NCBI RefSeq assembly: GCF_030378205.1
Contig: NZ_CP127385.1
Location: 2,024,001 to 2,088,000, forward strand
Length of the DNA: 64,000 bases
Direction of reading: 5' to 3'
Origin: Bradyrhizobium sp. NP1
Lineage (GTDB): Bacteria; Pseudomonadota; Alphaproteobacteria; Rhizobiales; Xanthobacteraceae
The notes under the pieces were generated by a model. It was given only the letters and a program-made list of their open reading frames with translations. It was not told the DNA's origin and did not search any database. This document shows, piece after piece, positions 25,374-33,222 of the stretch (within the stretch, counting starts at the first letter, position 1; the number at the start of each line of letters is the position of its first letter). A program made the translations under genes and the position numbers.

Positions 25374-26390
25374 ATGACTCATTTCGAGAACACGCTGGCG
25401 CGGCGCGCGGTCATCAAGGGAGCCGGCCTTGGTCTTGTTGCCGGCGCGCTTGTGGAGGCGTTGCCGGCGCAAGCCGCGACCGAGGGCGGCGAAATCTGGA
25501 GCGCGGAATACTGGGCGAAGAAGGGCGACGTGCCGTTGTGGATCTATCGCAAGCGGCTCGGCGCGCCGAAGCCCGGTGAGCCGCCAAGGCCGGTGGTGTT
25601 CTTCGTGCACGGCTCGTCCGTGACCTCGCGGGCGTTCGACCTCGCGGTGCCAGGCAAGGGCGAATATTCGCTCATGAACGAATTCGCCCGCTACGGCTTC
25701 GATTGCTGGACCATGGATCATGAGAACTACGGCAAGTCCGGCCGCACCTCTGGCAATTCCGACATCGCGAGCGGCGTCGAGGACCTGAAGGCCGCGGTCG
25801 AAATCGTCGCCCGCGAGAGTGGCCGGCAGAAATTCCATTTCGTCGGCGAATCCTCCGGCGCGCTGCGGGCCGGCGCCTACGCCATGGTGGCGCCCGAGCG
25901 CATCGACCGCCTGGTGTTCGCCGCCTTCACCTACAAGGGCGAGGGTTCGCCGACCCTGAAGAAGCGTGCCGAGCAGCTCGACTATTACCGCAGCCATAAC
26001 ATGCGCAAGCGCGACCGCGACATGATCCGCTCGATCGCCACCCGCGACAAGCCGGGTACCAGCGATATCGCCGCCGTCGAGGCGCTTGCCGATGTCGAGC
26101 TGCAGTTCGGCGACCAGATCCCGACCGGCACCTATCTCGACATGACCGCAAATTTGCCGGTGGTGCTGCCTGAGAAGGTTCTGGCGCCGGTGCTTTTGGT
26201 CCGTGGCGAGTATGACGGGATCGCAACCGTCGCCGACCTCGAGGAATTCTACAACAAGCTGCCCAACGGCGATCGCCAGTTCATCATCCTGCCGGGTACG
26301 GCGCATTCGGTCGTGCTCGCCATCAACCGGCAGCTGTTCTGGCACGTCACCCGCGCCTTCCTCACCATGCCGAGCCCGATCGCGACCTGA
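25374..26390 (+). CDS. Alpha/beta hydrolase with Tat-like signal, exported
   Basis: A 338-residue protein. The N-terminus has a twin-arginine motif R10-R11 (LARRAVIKGAGLGLVAGAL) and a cleavage-like site AQA-AT. The oxyanion motif HGSS lies at about residue 79, the nucleophile S160 in GESSGA, the acid Asp probably in VRGEYDGIA, and the catalytic His in PGTAHSVVLA. All three are intact, so it should be an active esterase, lactonase or amidase. I chose the ATG at 25374, preceded by GGGGAAA. It is transcribed divergently from the Tat amidohydrolase across a 193-base region. Confidence 0.9.
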   Translation: MTHFENTLARRAVIKGAGLGLVAGALVEALPAQAATEGGEIWSAEYWAKKGDVPLWIYRKRLGAPKPGEPPRPVVFFVHGSSVTSRAFDLAVPGKGEYSLMNEFARYGFDCWTMDHENYGKSGRTSGNSDIASGVEDLKAAVEIVARESGRQKFHFVGESSGALRAGAYAMVAPERIDRLVFAAFTYKGEGSPTLKKRAEQLDYYRSHNMRKRDRDMIRSIATRDKPGTSDIAAVEALADVELQFGDQIPTGTYLDMTANLPVVLPEKVLAPVLLVRGEYDGIATVADLEEFYNKLPNGDRQFIILPGTAHSVVLAINRQLFWHVTRAFLTMPSPIAT

Positions 26391-26420
26391 CGCGCTAGCG
26401 CCACAGGGCTGGCGGACTTG

Positions 26421-26470
26421 CAGTGATTCGTCATGCCCGGGCCTGTCCCGGCCATCCACGCCCTTGGTTT
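26421..26470. repeat. Intergenic repeat (CGTCATGCCCGGGCCTGTCCCGGCCATCCACG type)
   Basis: A GC-rich imperfect palindrome (CCCGGGCCTG / TCCCGGCC) in the 210-base gap before the first glyoxalase-like gene. Its wording matches short elements widespread in Bradyrhizobium intergenic DNA. The rest of the gap has nothing beyond a possible dyad CCGTC/GACGG near 26505-26520. Confidence 0.5.
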
Positions 26471-26600
26471 CGCTAGGAAAAATCAAGCATGGGTGACTGG
26501 ACACCGTCGGTCATGACGGACGAAATATTTTTTATGCCTCTTGTCGGCAGCGCGTCCGGCCATCCGTCCTTGGGGGCGAGCACACCCAAAAGGAGCCCAC

Positions 26601-27032
26601 ATGTCCAAAATGATTTTCGTCAACCTGCCGGTCAGCGATCTCGCGCGCGCGACGGCCTTCTATCAGGCGGTCGGCGCGACCAAGAACGCGCAGTTCTCCG
26701 ACCAGACCGCCTCCTGCATGGTGTTCTCCGACACGATCCACGTCATGCTGCTGACCCATGACAAGTTCCGGCAATTCACGCCGAAGAAGATTTCCGATGC
26801 CAAGGCCTCGAGCGAGGTCCTGATCTGCCTCTCCGCCGACAGCCGCGCGGCCGTCGACGATGTCGTCGGCAAGGCCGTGAGCGCGGGCGGGTCCGCCGAT
26901 CCCGGGCCGAAGCAGGATTACGGCTTCATGTACGGCCGCAGCTTCGAGGACCCCGATGGCCATATCTTTGAATTGATGTGGATGGACGTCGAGGCCGCGA
27001 GCAAGGCGCAGAACGCCGCGGCCAAGGCCTGA
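26601..27032 (+). CDS. VOC-superfamily (glyoxalase-like) protein
   Basis: A 143-residue protein with the two beta-alpha-beta-beta-beta modules of the vicinal-oxygen-chelate fold: FVNLPVSDLARATAFYQAVG at the start, and SFEDPDGHIFELMWMD near the C-terminus with the usual Glu metal ligand. AAAGGAG precedes the ATG at 26601. It could be a lyase, dioxygenase or resistance protein of the fold. A second, different VOC protein follows 27 bases downstream. Confidence 0.9.
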   Translation: MSKMIFVNLPVSDLARATAFYQAVGATKNAQFSDQTASCMVFSDTIHVMLLTHDKFRQFTPKKISDAKASSEVLICLSADSRAAVDDVVGKAVSAGGSADPGPKQDYGFMYGRSFEDPDGHIFELMWMDVEAASKAQNAAAKA

Positions 27033-27059
27033 TCTGATCGCGACCGAAGGAGCCTTTCG

Positions 27060-27545
27060 ATGTCCAAGATTGAACCCTGCCTGTGGTTCGAAAGCGAAGC
27101 CGAGGAGGCCGCAAAATTCTATTGCTCGCTGCTGCCGGACTCCGAGATCGATACGATTCAGAGGAACACGGTCGATGGGCCCTCCGGCAAGGCGGGCACC
27201 GCGCTTGTGGTCCAATTCACGCTGGCGGGCCAGCCCTTCATGGCGCTGAACGGCGGCATGCGCGTCGAGTACACGCACGCGGTGTCGTTCAAGATCGACT
27301 GCGAGGACCAGGCGGAAGTCGATCGTCTCTGGGATGCGCTGTCGAAAGGCGGCTCGGGGGGACGCTGCGGCTGGCTCAAGGATCGCTACGGCGTATCCTG
27401 GCAGATCGTGCCGAAGGCCTTGCCGAAATATCTCGGCGGGCCGGATCGCGAGGGCGCCAAGCGCGCCATGCAGGCGATGCTCGGCATGGCGAAGCTCGAC
27501 ATCGAGGGGCTGCGCCGCGCCTATGAGGGCAAACCGGCGGCCTGA
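27060..27545 (+). CDS. PhnB/3-demethylubiquinone-methyltransferase-like VOC protein (PF06983)
   Basis: A 161-residue protein that begins MSKIEPCLWFESEAEEAAKFYCSL and carries FQI..-like blocks (PFMALNGG, WDALSKGG, RCGWLKDRYGVSWQIVP) diagnostic of the PF06983 family, despite its misleading methyltransferase name. The C-terminal ALGMAKLDI-type helix is also typical. The gene is probably co-transcribed with the preceding VOC gene. The biochemical role is unknown. Confidence 0.92.
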   Translation: MSKIEPCLWFESEAEEAAKFYCSLLPDSEIDTIQRNTVDGPSGKAGTALVVQFTLAGQPFMALNGGMRVEYTHAVSFKIDCEDQAEVDRLWDALSKGGSGGRCGWLKDRYGVSWQIVPKALPKYLGGPDREGAKRAMQAMLGMAKLDIEGLRRAYEGKPAA

Positions 27546-27584
27546 GCGCGCGACGCGGGCACAGTCCTGCAAACCCGAGGCTGG

Positions 27585-27622
27585 GAAGGGGCGCGACGGC
27601 GATGCCTCCATCGCGCCCCTTC
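27585..27622. terminator. Long hairpin between convergent genes
   Basis: A perfect 12-bp stem (GAAGGGGCGCGA / TCGCGCCCCTTC) encloses a 14-base loop, 40 bases after the VOC stop and 7 bases before the barrel stop on the other strand. Neither side has a T run, so it may stabilise transcript ends rather than terminate. Confidence 0.5.
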
Positions 27623-27629
27623 GCTTGCG

Positions 27630-28703
27630 TCAGTAGTTGAAACGCAAGCCCACGCCGCCATGGATCGTATTGCCGACCGGCTGTGGGCCGAGCGTGCCGT
27701 TGACGAAGAGGTCGGTGACCCAGCCCTTGCTGATCCGGAAACCGAGCCGGCTGCCGTATTCGAACCAGCCCTGGTTGCCCATGGTCGGCACGATGGTGCC
27801 TTGCCCGGTGACGGTGGCGACGATGCCGGAATGCGTGCCAAACGACTGCACCCAGCCGCCGTTGATGTTGGCTTCGATGTTGCTGCCGAACAAATGGGTC
27901 CACTGCCCGCCGATCTTGACCAGGCTCGTGCGGTCTGTGCCGGTGGCGATGCTGGCGTCGAACGGGTTGAACGCGGCTGCGGGATCGGCATAGCCGCCGA
28001 CGCGCTGCCACATCTGCCAGAGCTCGACGGATGCCGCGACCTCGTCGCGCGGCGAAAGCCGGCTGATCCAGCCGGCGCGGCCGTAGACACCGTAATCGGA
28101 GCTGTCGGTCGAGCTGGTCAGCGAGACCGGGCCGAGTGTCGTGTTGTAGCCGCGGGTGTAGCGCACATGCTGGAATGGCGAGAGGATCGTGCCGACGTCG
28201 AAAAACGGACGTGACGAACCCCAGTCGACGAAGTCGTAGCGCAGCGCGAACGCGCCGATCGGCGCGCTGGTGACATGGTAGCCGTTCTCGCTGAACTGCG
28301 TGTAGGCGAGGCCCGCGAGCAGCGACAGGTTCGGCGTCAGCTCCTTGCGCCCATGGACGCCGGCCGAGAACGAGCCCGCCGAACCGAACGCGCTGAGACA
28401 GTCGCTGCAATTGACTTGCTCGTTGACGCCGAGCAGCACCGTGCCCAGCACGCGGTTGGTGACCATCTGGTTGAAGCGCTGGTCGGCGAGGCCCTGCGTG
28501 CCGCTGGGGTCGGTGCCGGTCGGCATCGGTGTCGGGGTCGAGGGGTAGGGCCCTTCGCCGCCATTGCCGGGCGTCGGGCTTGGCCCGCAGTCGAATTCGC
28601 ACTGTGCCGCCGCGGGCCGGACCTGCACGGCGAACAGAACAAGCGAAACCGCCGCGGTGAGCGCGAGCGATGCGATGAAGCTGCGGATGCCAAGCGCTGC
28701 CAT
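27630..28703 (-). CDS. Autotransporter-type outer-membrane beta-barrel protein
   Basis: A 357-residue protein. Residues 1-29 are a signal peptide (SFIASLALTAAVSLVLFAV...AAAQ). A short Pro/Thr/Gly linker follows (GPSPTPGNGGEGPYPSTPTP), then alternating barrel strands ending in an aromatic residue (LRFNY), as outer-membrane proteins do. Two Cys (NCSDC) flank the linker end. There is no long passenger, so it resembles a stand-alone barrel. It begins 2 bases after the FecR-like gene stop (ATG 28703; a GTG at 28718 is possible), so the two are coupled. Confidence 0.82.
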   Translation of the reverse strand: MAALGIRSFIASLALTAAVSLVLFAVQVRPAAAQCEFDCGPSPTPGNGGEGPYPSTPTPMPTGTDPSGTQGLADQRFNQMVTNRVLGTVLLGVNEQVNCSDCLSAFGSAGSFSAGVHGRKELTPNLSLLAGLAYTQFSENGYHVTSAPIGAFALRYDFVDWGSSRPFFDVGTILSPFQHVRYTRGYNTTLGPVSLTSSTDSSDYGVYGRAGWISRLSPRDEVAASVELWQMWQRVGGYADPAAAFNPFDASIATGTDRTSLVKIGGQWTHLFGSNIEANINGGWVQSFGTHSGIVATVTGQGTIVPTMGNQGWFEYGSRLGFRISKGWVTDLFVNGTLGPQPVGNTIHGGVGLRFNY

Positions 28704-28705
28704 GG

Positions 28706-29407
28706 TCAGCGCCCGCACAGCATGCCGGTGGGATCATTGCCCGGGCCGGCGTCCGCAAATTGCGTCACGGTGCACAGCCCGGCCGCCGCGCTGCATGTCG
28801 CGGCGAAGGTCCAGGGCGAATTCGTCGACTTCTGGATCGTGGTCTTGCCGTTGCCGGTCGAGGTGATGATCGCGGTGTCGCCGGGCTGGGTGAGCTGAAT
28901 GCACTGGAAGCCGAGCGTGCAGACGGTGGATGCCCCCTCCTGCAGCACGACGATGGTCTGGCCGCGCTGCGACAGGATGTCCAGGATGGTGCCGCGCACG
29001 CCGATCGTCGCGAGTGGCGTCGTGATCTTGTAGGCGGTCTTGGCGGAGTCGCCGGTGACGAAGCGGAAAGCGCCCGAGGTCAGGCGGACCGCGATGTCGC
29101 GATAGGTGTGTTCGTCGTTGAACACGGTGCGGTCGAGCTTGATCGAGGCATTCGGGCCGAGCGAAAGGTTGGTGTTGTCGGCCATCACCAGCCGCGTCGC
29201 GCTGTCGAGGCCGGTGCGCACCACCTCGTCGCGCAGCAGGCCGTCGCCGACATTGATCCGGCTGCTCGCAGATCCTGCGATGCGAAGCACCTCGTTCTGC
29301 ACGACGACGGCTTCACCGACGCGGGCTTGCGCTTGGGCTGAGCCTGCCGAAAGGCCCGCCGCCGCACTGAGTATCAGAAGAAGGAAAACGGTATGACGCC
29401 AATTCAT
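28706..29407 (-). CDS. Secreted FecR-domain protein
   Basis: A 233-residue protein with a signal peptide at residues 1-27 (VFLLLILSAAAGL..AQAQA) and a FecR domain: VVRTGLDSATRLVMADNTNLSLGPNASIKLDR, then VRLTSGAFRFVTG and TPLATIGVRGTILDI. Unlike signalling FecR it lacks an N-terminal anti-sigma domain and transmembrane helix, and no ECF sigma gene is adjacent. The C-terminus has Cys-rich segments. It is followed directly by a beta-barrel gene, so it may be a periplasmic or surface partner of that barrel. No convincing Shine-Dalgarno lies before the ATG at 29407; a direct repeat sits there instead. Confidence 0.85.
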   Translation of the reverse strand: MNWRHTVFLLLILSAAAGLSAGSAQAQARVGEAVVVQNEVLRIAGSASSRINVGDGLLRDEVVRTGLDSATRLVMADNTNLSLGPNASIKLDRTVFNDEHTYRDIAVRLTSGAFRFVTGDSAKTAYKITTPLATIGVRGTILDILSQRGQTIVVLQEGASTVCTLGFQCIQLTQPGDTAIITSTGNGKTTIQKSTNSPWTFAATCSAAAGLCTVTQFADAGPGNDPTGMLCGR

Positions 29408-29412
29408 TTTCT

Positions 29413-29447
29413 AAGTTCTTTGTTGAATTCCAAGTTTCTTTGTTGAA
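29413..29447 (-). repeat. Direct repeat in the leader of the FecR gene
   Basis: AAGTTCTTTGTTGAA (29413-29427) and AAGTTTCTTTGTTGAA (29432-29447) recur with a period of 19-20 bases, about two helical turns, starting six bases upstream of the FecR ATG. It may bind a regulator or affect translation initiation. The remaining 29448-29737 gap contains no gene that I can support. Confidence 0.6.
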
Positions 29448-29737
29448 GCTCTTCGTGGGAGTCATCTTAATCGCAACGGAGCCAAACTTACTGGCCAGGG
29501 GCGAACGGGTCTTGGACCTGTGCGAACTCTCCAAACATTCGCCGCGCGTGTTGTATGCCGGCAACGGCGCGCGGATGATGCGGCCTGATTTTTTGCCTTG
29601 AACCGTGCCGCATCGTATTGGAATGTCGGCATGCGCGATGTTGTAAACGTGCCACAGGATTCCACCTCGAAGAGCCCCAGGGTTTAGTGGCCGCCGATCG
29701 AACAAAAGTTCACCTCCGCCGCGCGAAAGACGAGCCT

Positions 29738-31075
29738 GTGTCCGATGTGCCACGCATCGCGGGCAAGAGCGGCGCGGCTGCCGGCGAATCGTCTTTTGTT
29801 CCGGAGCTTTCGCGGCGAAATCTGATCGCGACCGCGCTGATCCTTTTCGTCTTCGCGCATCTGGCATTCGTGGTCGGGCTGACGAAGCCGCAAAAATTCG
29901 TCTTCGACGAGGTGCACTACGTGCCGGCGGCACGCCAGATGCTCGCGCCCATGATGTCGCAGCCGACGCTCAATCCGATGCACCCGCCGCTTGCAAAGGA
30001 GATCATCGCGCTCTCGATTCGCATTTTCGGCGACAACGCGTTCGGCTGGCGGTATCCCAGCACGCTGTCCGGCGCGCTCGCTATCGTTGGCGTCTATCTG
30101 TGCGGGCTTGCGCTGTTCTCCGCGCAAGGGCCGGCGCTGGCGGCCGCCCTGATCGCCTTCTTCAACCAGATGATCTTCGTGCAGTCGCGTATCGCGATGC
30201 TCGATATCTTCTCGCTCGCTTTTCTCCTGCTCGGCATTGCCGCCTTCATTCATGGCTTTCGCCAGGTGCGGCCCACGCGCTGGTTTGCTGCCGCAGGCGT
30301 CGCGTTCGGGCTTGCCGCCGCCTGCAAATGGAGCGGGTTGTTTCCGCTCGGCGTCGCCATCGTGATGATCGGCATGGTCCGCCTGCTGCAACGCTGGGGC
30401 ACGCGCTTTGCCGATGCCGGCGCGGACGACTGGTATCGCCCCGACCGTTGGCCTGATTTGCGCTGGTATCATTTTGCGGGCTGCTTCGCGCTGCTGCCGG
30501 CGGTGGTCTATTTCGCGAGCTTCGTGCCGCTGTACGGCCTGTCGCTTGCCGATATCGCTGCCGCGCAACGCAGGATTTTCGCCGACAACGTCACCAGCGC
30601 ATTTTCGGGCCACGTCTACTCCAGCGCCTGGCCATCCTGGCCGTTCCTCGCGCGGCCGGTCTGGTATCTGTTCGACAAGACGAGCGAGGACGACGTTGCC
30701 GCGATCGTGTTTCTCGGCAATCCCCTGGTGCTATGGCCGGCGCTGCTTGCGGTCGCGGTCTGCCTGCGCGACTTCATCGTGGCGCGCCGCGCCGACGCCT
30801 TCCTGATTCTCGCGTTCTATTTCGGGCTCTATCTCGCTTGGGCGGTGCTGCCGCGCGTGGTCGGCTTCATCTACTACTATATGCCGGCCGCAACGGTTGC
30901 GAGTCTCGCGCTGGTCTACGCCTTGCGGCGCGGCAAGAACCCGCGCTGGCTGTTGTGGGCATTCGTGGCGCTGGCGGCTTGCGGCTTTGTCGTGATGCTG
31001 CCGATCAGCGCCGCCTGTATCGGAACCTCGATGCGCGCGTTCAGCCGCCTGATGCTGTTGCGGAGCTGGATCTGA
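29738..31075 (+). CDS. PMT/ArnT-type glycosyltransferase (dolichyl/polyprenyl-phosphate-mannose-like)
   Basis: A multispanning protein of about 445 residues with some 11 hydrophobic segments. The family catalytic acid lies in the first periplasmic loop (KFVFDEVHYVPAARQML), and PMHPPLAKEII and GWRYPSTLSGAL follow as in PMT-family members. It should transfer a sugar from a lipid-phosphate carrier to a lipid or protein at the periplasmic face. The start is uncertain: the GTG at 29738 gives the shortest sensible protein, while the GTG at 29687 or the ATG at 29618 would add a hydrophilic N-tail without a good ribosome site. It has no operon partners. Confidence 0.85.
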   Translation: MSDVPRIAGKSGAAAGESSFVPELSRRNLIATALILFVFAHLAFVVGLTKPQKFVFDEVHYVPAARQMLAPMMSQPTLNPMHPPLAKEIIALSIRIFGDNAFGWRYPSTLSGALAIVGVYLCGLALFSAQGPALAAALIAFFNQMIFVQSRIAMLDIFSLAFLLLGIAAFIHGFRQVRPTRWFAAAGVAFGLAAACKWSGLFPLGVAIVMIGMVRLLQRWGTRFADAGADDWYRPDRWPDLRWYHFAGCFALLPAVVYFASFVPLYGLSLADIAAAQRRIFADNVTSAFSGHVYSSAWPSWPFLARPVWYLFDKTSEDDVAAIVFLGNPLVLWPALLAVAVCLRDFIVARRADAFLILAFYFGLYLAWAVLPRVVGFIYYYMPAATVASLALVYALRRGKNPRWLLWAFVALAACGFVVMLPISAACIGTSMRAFSRLMLLRSWI

Positions 31076-31171
31076 GTTCGATGACGAGGCGTCGATCGCC
31101 GCCATCGCCTCATTGATGCGCGTGCGACGCCGATATCGCCTGCCGCGGGGTCGCAGGCGACAGGCTTGCGG

Positions 31172-31825
31172 TCACTGCTGCGCGGTCTTGGTGTCCATGT
31201 TGACGACCTGGACGCGGCGGTTGATCGGATCGTTCGGGTTCTCGGTGTCCTTCAGCTTTGTCTTGCCGTAGCCGACGGTAACGAGGTCACTGCCCGCGAT
31301 GCCATACTTCTCGATCAGGTAGCGCTTGATGGTGTCGGCGCGGCGCTCGGAAAGATCCTGGTTGAAGCTGTCGCTGCCGACGCCGTCGGTGTGGCCGGCC
31401 ACCACGAAGGTCGAGCCGCGCAGGTTCGGGTTCGACAGCGCCTTGCCGAGCTCCTGCACCGCTAGCGTCGAGTTCCTGCTGATCGAGGCAGAGTTGTAGT
31501 CGAACTGGATCTCCAGATCGATCTTCGGCTTGGTTGCCGCGATCTCGGCGATCTGCTCGCGCTCGCCGAGCGACAGCGAGCGGGTGGCGCGGTTGCGCAG
31601 CGTCTTGACGAAGCTGATCTCCTTGGCGGAAGCAGCGGGATCGGCCTGCGGGCCGACCGAGAGGCTGCGGGTCAGCGGCTTCGGCTGCAGCGCGTGGAGA
31701 ATCTGGTCCGCCGACACGGTATTGTCGGCGGCAAGCGCCAGGCCCGCCGTCATCGACAGCGCGGCGCCAAGGGTTACGGCCTTGAGTGTGATCGCCTTGC
31801 TCAAAGAGTTCTGAAAACGCGTCAT
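31172..31825 (-). CDS. OmpA-family peptidoglycan-binding outer-membrane-associated protein
   Basis: A 217-residue protein with a signal peptide (residues 1-33, ending LALAAD). The OmpA C-terminal domain spans residues about 100-215: IDLEIQFDYNSASIS, VVAGHTDGVGS, NQDLSERRADTIKRYLIEKYGI, VGYGKTKLKDTENPNDPINRRVQVVNM. These include the conserved Asp and Arg that bind meso-diaminopimelate. I chose the ATG at 31825 with GAGGA 7 bases upstream. It anchors the outer envelope to peptidoglycan or serves as a lone periplasmic binder. A CRP-like site lies about 85 bases upstream. Confidence 0.92.
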   Translation of the reverse strand: MTRFQNSLSKAITLKAVTLGAALSMTAGLALAADNTVSADQILHALQPKPLTRSLSVGPQADPAASAKEISFVKTLRNRATRSLSLGEREQIAEIAATKPKIDLEIQFDYNSASISRNSTLAVQELGKALSNPNLRGSTFVVAGHTDGVGSDSFNQDLSERRADTIKRYLIEKYGIAGSDLVTVGYGKTKLKDTENPNDPINRRVQVVNMDTKTAQQ

Positions 31826-31909
31826 CGTCGTATCCTCGTGGTTCACGCCTGCAAAGACGCTTGCATTGCGTTTGATGGTTCGAGGATAGAGTGGGTTCGA
31901 AACCAGGAA

Positions 31910-31925
31910 TGTGATCCACGTCACT
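31910..31925. promoter_or_regulatory. CRP/FNR-type site between ompA-like and PG-binding genes
   Basis: TGTGA-TCCACG-TCACT matches the CRP consensus TGTGA-N6-TCACA at 9 of 10 informative bases. It is about 85 bases upstream of the OmpA-family gene and 100 bases before the PG-binding frame on the other strand. The regulator is unknown. Confidence 0.5.
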
Positions 31926-32027
31926 TAGGGAGGGGCCCGCTTCCAGCGGCGGCCGGAGCATGGTCGCGCCCATCGCAGCGCGGCGCGAACCGGTTCGATT
32001 CGCCGCTGCTGTCTGCGTATCGCTGCG

Positions 32028-32462
32028 TTGCAGGACGGCCCGTCGACCACGACGCGCAACCTGTCGACCGGCATCGACCCCGCGACCTTCACCCAGCAAG
32101 CGGACCAGGTCTCCGAAGACCAGCTCGGGCTCGACAAGGCGCAGCGTCGCGACGTGCAGCGCCGCCTCACTGCGCTCGGCTTCGACGCCCGCGTCACCGG
32201 CAAGTTCGACGAGGCGACGCGCACGGTGATCGGGCGCTGGCAGGCCACGCGCGGCTATCCGGCGACCGGCTATCTCAACGGCCTCCAGCAACGGGCGCTT
32301 TCGTCCGAGATCATGCCGACCCGGCTTGCCTCGGCCGATGGTTCCGACGACGAGCCGTCGCATCGTTCGCGTCATGCCGGTGGCGGGCGTCACTATCGCG
32401 GTGGTGGTGGCGGACCGGGCGCGTTCTTCGGTCACATGATGGGGGGACTGTTCCACCGCTAG
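32028..32462 (+). CDS. Peptidoglycan-binding domain protein with Gly/His-rich tail, 5' end doubtful
   Basis: About 144 residues in frame from a TTG at 32028. Residues about 34-92 are a PG_binding_1 repeat (LDKAQRRDVQRRLTALGFD, VTGKFDEATRTVIGRWQ, YPATGYLNGLQQRAL). The C-terminus is Gly/His rich (GGGRHYRGGGGGPG) and ends HMMGGLFHR. There is no good ribosome site and no signal peptide in this frame. A signal-like segment (RFAAAVCVSLR) lies in another frame starting at ATG 31960, so the gene may carry a frameshift near 32025. The stop codon is shared with an intergenic repeat. Confidence 0.6.
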   Translation: MQDGPSTTTRNLSTGIDPATFTQQADQVSEDQLGLDKAQRRDVQRRLTALGFDARVTGKFDEATRTVIGRWQATRGYPATGYLNGLQQRALSSEIMPTRLASADGSDDEPSHRSRHAGGGRHYRGGGGGPGAFFGHMMGGLFHR

Positions 32463-32590
32463 AGCATGATCCGGAAAAGTGTGTAGCGGTTTTCCCTCGC
32501 GACAAACGCGGAGCGCGTTTGCGCGGAGATCATGCTCAACAAGAACCTAAAGCGCGATGACGATTCAACCTGATCTCACCGCGCTTTAGT
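32462..32590. repeat. Two adjacent intergenic palindromic elements
   Basis: Element 1 has GAGCATGAT (32462-32470) paired with ATCATGCTC (32529-32537) around CCGGAAAAGTG and GACAAACGCG blocks. Element 2 has CTAAAGCGCG (32547-32556) paired with CGCGCTTTAG (32580-32589). Both are typical of dispersed Bradyrhizobium and Rhizobiales intergenic repeats. The first begins at the last base of the PG-binding stop codon. The following 32591-32797 has no supportable gene. Confidence 0.75.
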
Positions 32591-32797
32591 GGGCGATTCG
32601 GAAGTCCGCATCGTTCCAGTCGCCGCTACGGTGTGGAACACGCGAGGCGAATGACAGAAAGCGACTCCCGCGAGCCGCTTTTTGTGTGCATGATCGGGAC
32701 AGATGGTTTCACCGTGTCGATGTGGTCGCAAAGCCGACGCGCGAGCGCCGGTGTGAGAACAAGAAATGGGCCAGATGCGTTCCTAAGAAGGGCGTTC

Positions 32798-33133
32798 GTG
32801 AACAAGAAGCCGAAAGAAGTGCAGGGGGCCGTGTTCCAGTCAGTCAGGAAGCCAAGCGAGTATCAGACGTATCGCGCAGGAAATTCAGGTTCAGCAGGTG
32901 CAATGCCGGTTTTGGTCGGGGCGGCGATGATCGCGATCGCGATTCTGTTGTCGACGCTGGTCACGGCGCTGGGCACCCGCTATGTCGGGATCGAGGGGCC
33001 GACGGAAGAAAGCGCGTGGCTGGTCGATCGCCTGACCGGCAGCGTCTATCGCTGTCAGGCAACCGAGCGCGGCAAGGCCTCGTGCGAGGCCGAGGTGGCG
33101 ACCGGCAGCATCCCCGATCGCAGCAAGCGCTGA
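32798..33133 (+). CDS. Small single-pass membrane protein, conserved-type hypothetical
   Basis: About 111 residues from the GTG at 32798, which has AAGAAGGG a few bases upstream; an in-frame ATG at 32633 would add an unlikely Arg/Ser-rich extension. Residues 34-57 (MPVLVGAAMIAIAILLSTLV) form one membrane helix. The C-terminal region (AWLVDRLTGSVYRCQATERGKASCEAE) contains two Cys and resembles the short V-D-R-x-T-G-x-V-x-x-C motif seen in envelope-located small proteins. No function is known. Confidence 0.7.
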   Translation: MNKKPKEVQGAVFQSVRKPSEYQTYRAGNSGSAGAMPVLVGAAMIAIAILLSTLVTALGTRYVGIEGPTEESAWLVDRLTGSVYRCQATERGKASCEAEVATGSIPDRSKR

Positions 33134-33145
33134 CCTCCGTCGGCG

Positions 33146-33200
33146 CGCGTCACCTCTCCCCGATGGGGCGCGGTCGGATCGCGTAAGCGATCCGGGTGAG
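33146..33200. repeat. Intergenic repeat (CACCTCTCCCC...GATCGCGTAAGCGATC...GGGTGAGGAG)
   Basis: An inverted pair (CACCTCTCCCC and GGGTGAGGAG) surrounds the small palindrome GGATCGCGTAAGCGATCC. The same wording is common in intergenic DNA of Rhizobiales. It lies between the membrane protein and the LysR stop and may end both transcripts. Confidence 0.6.
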
Positions 33201-33222
33201 GAGTTCCGCCTTGAGCGTCGCC

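Noticed and set aside
28706..29407. Considered as part of an ECF sigma / FecR / TonB iron-signalling system.
   Set aside because: The protein has a signal peptide and lacks the anti-sigma domain. No sigma factor or TonB receptor gene is adjacent.
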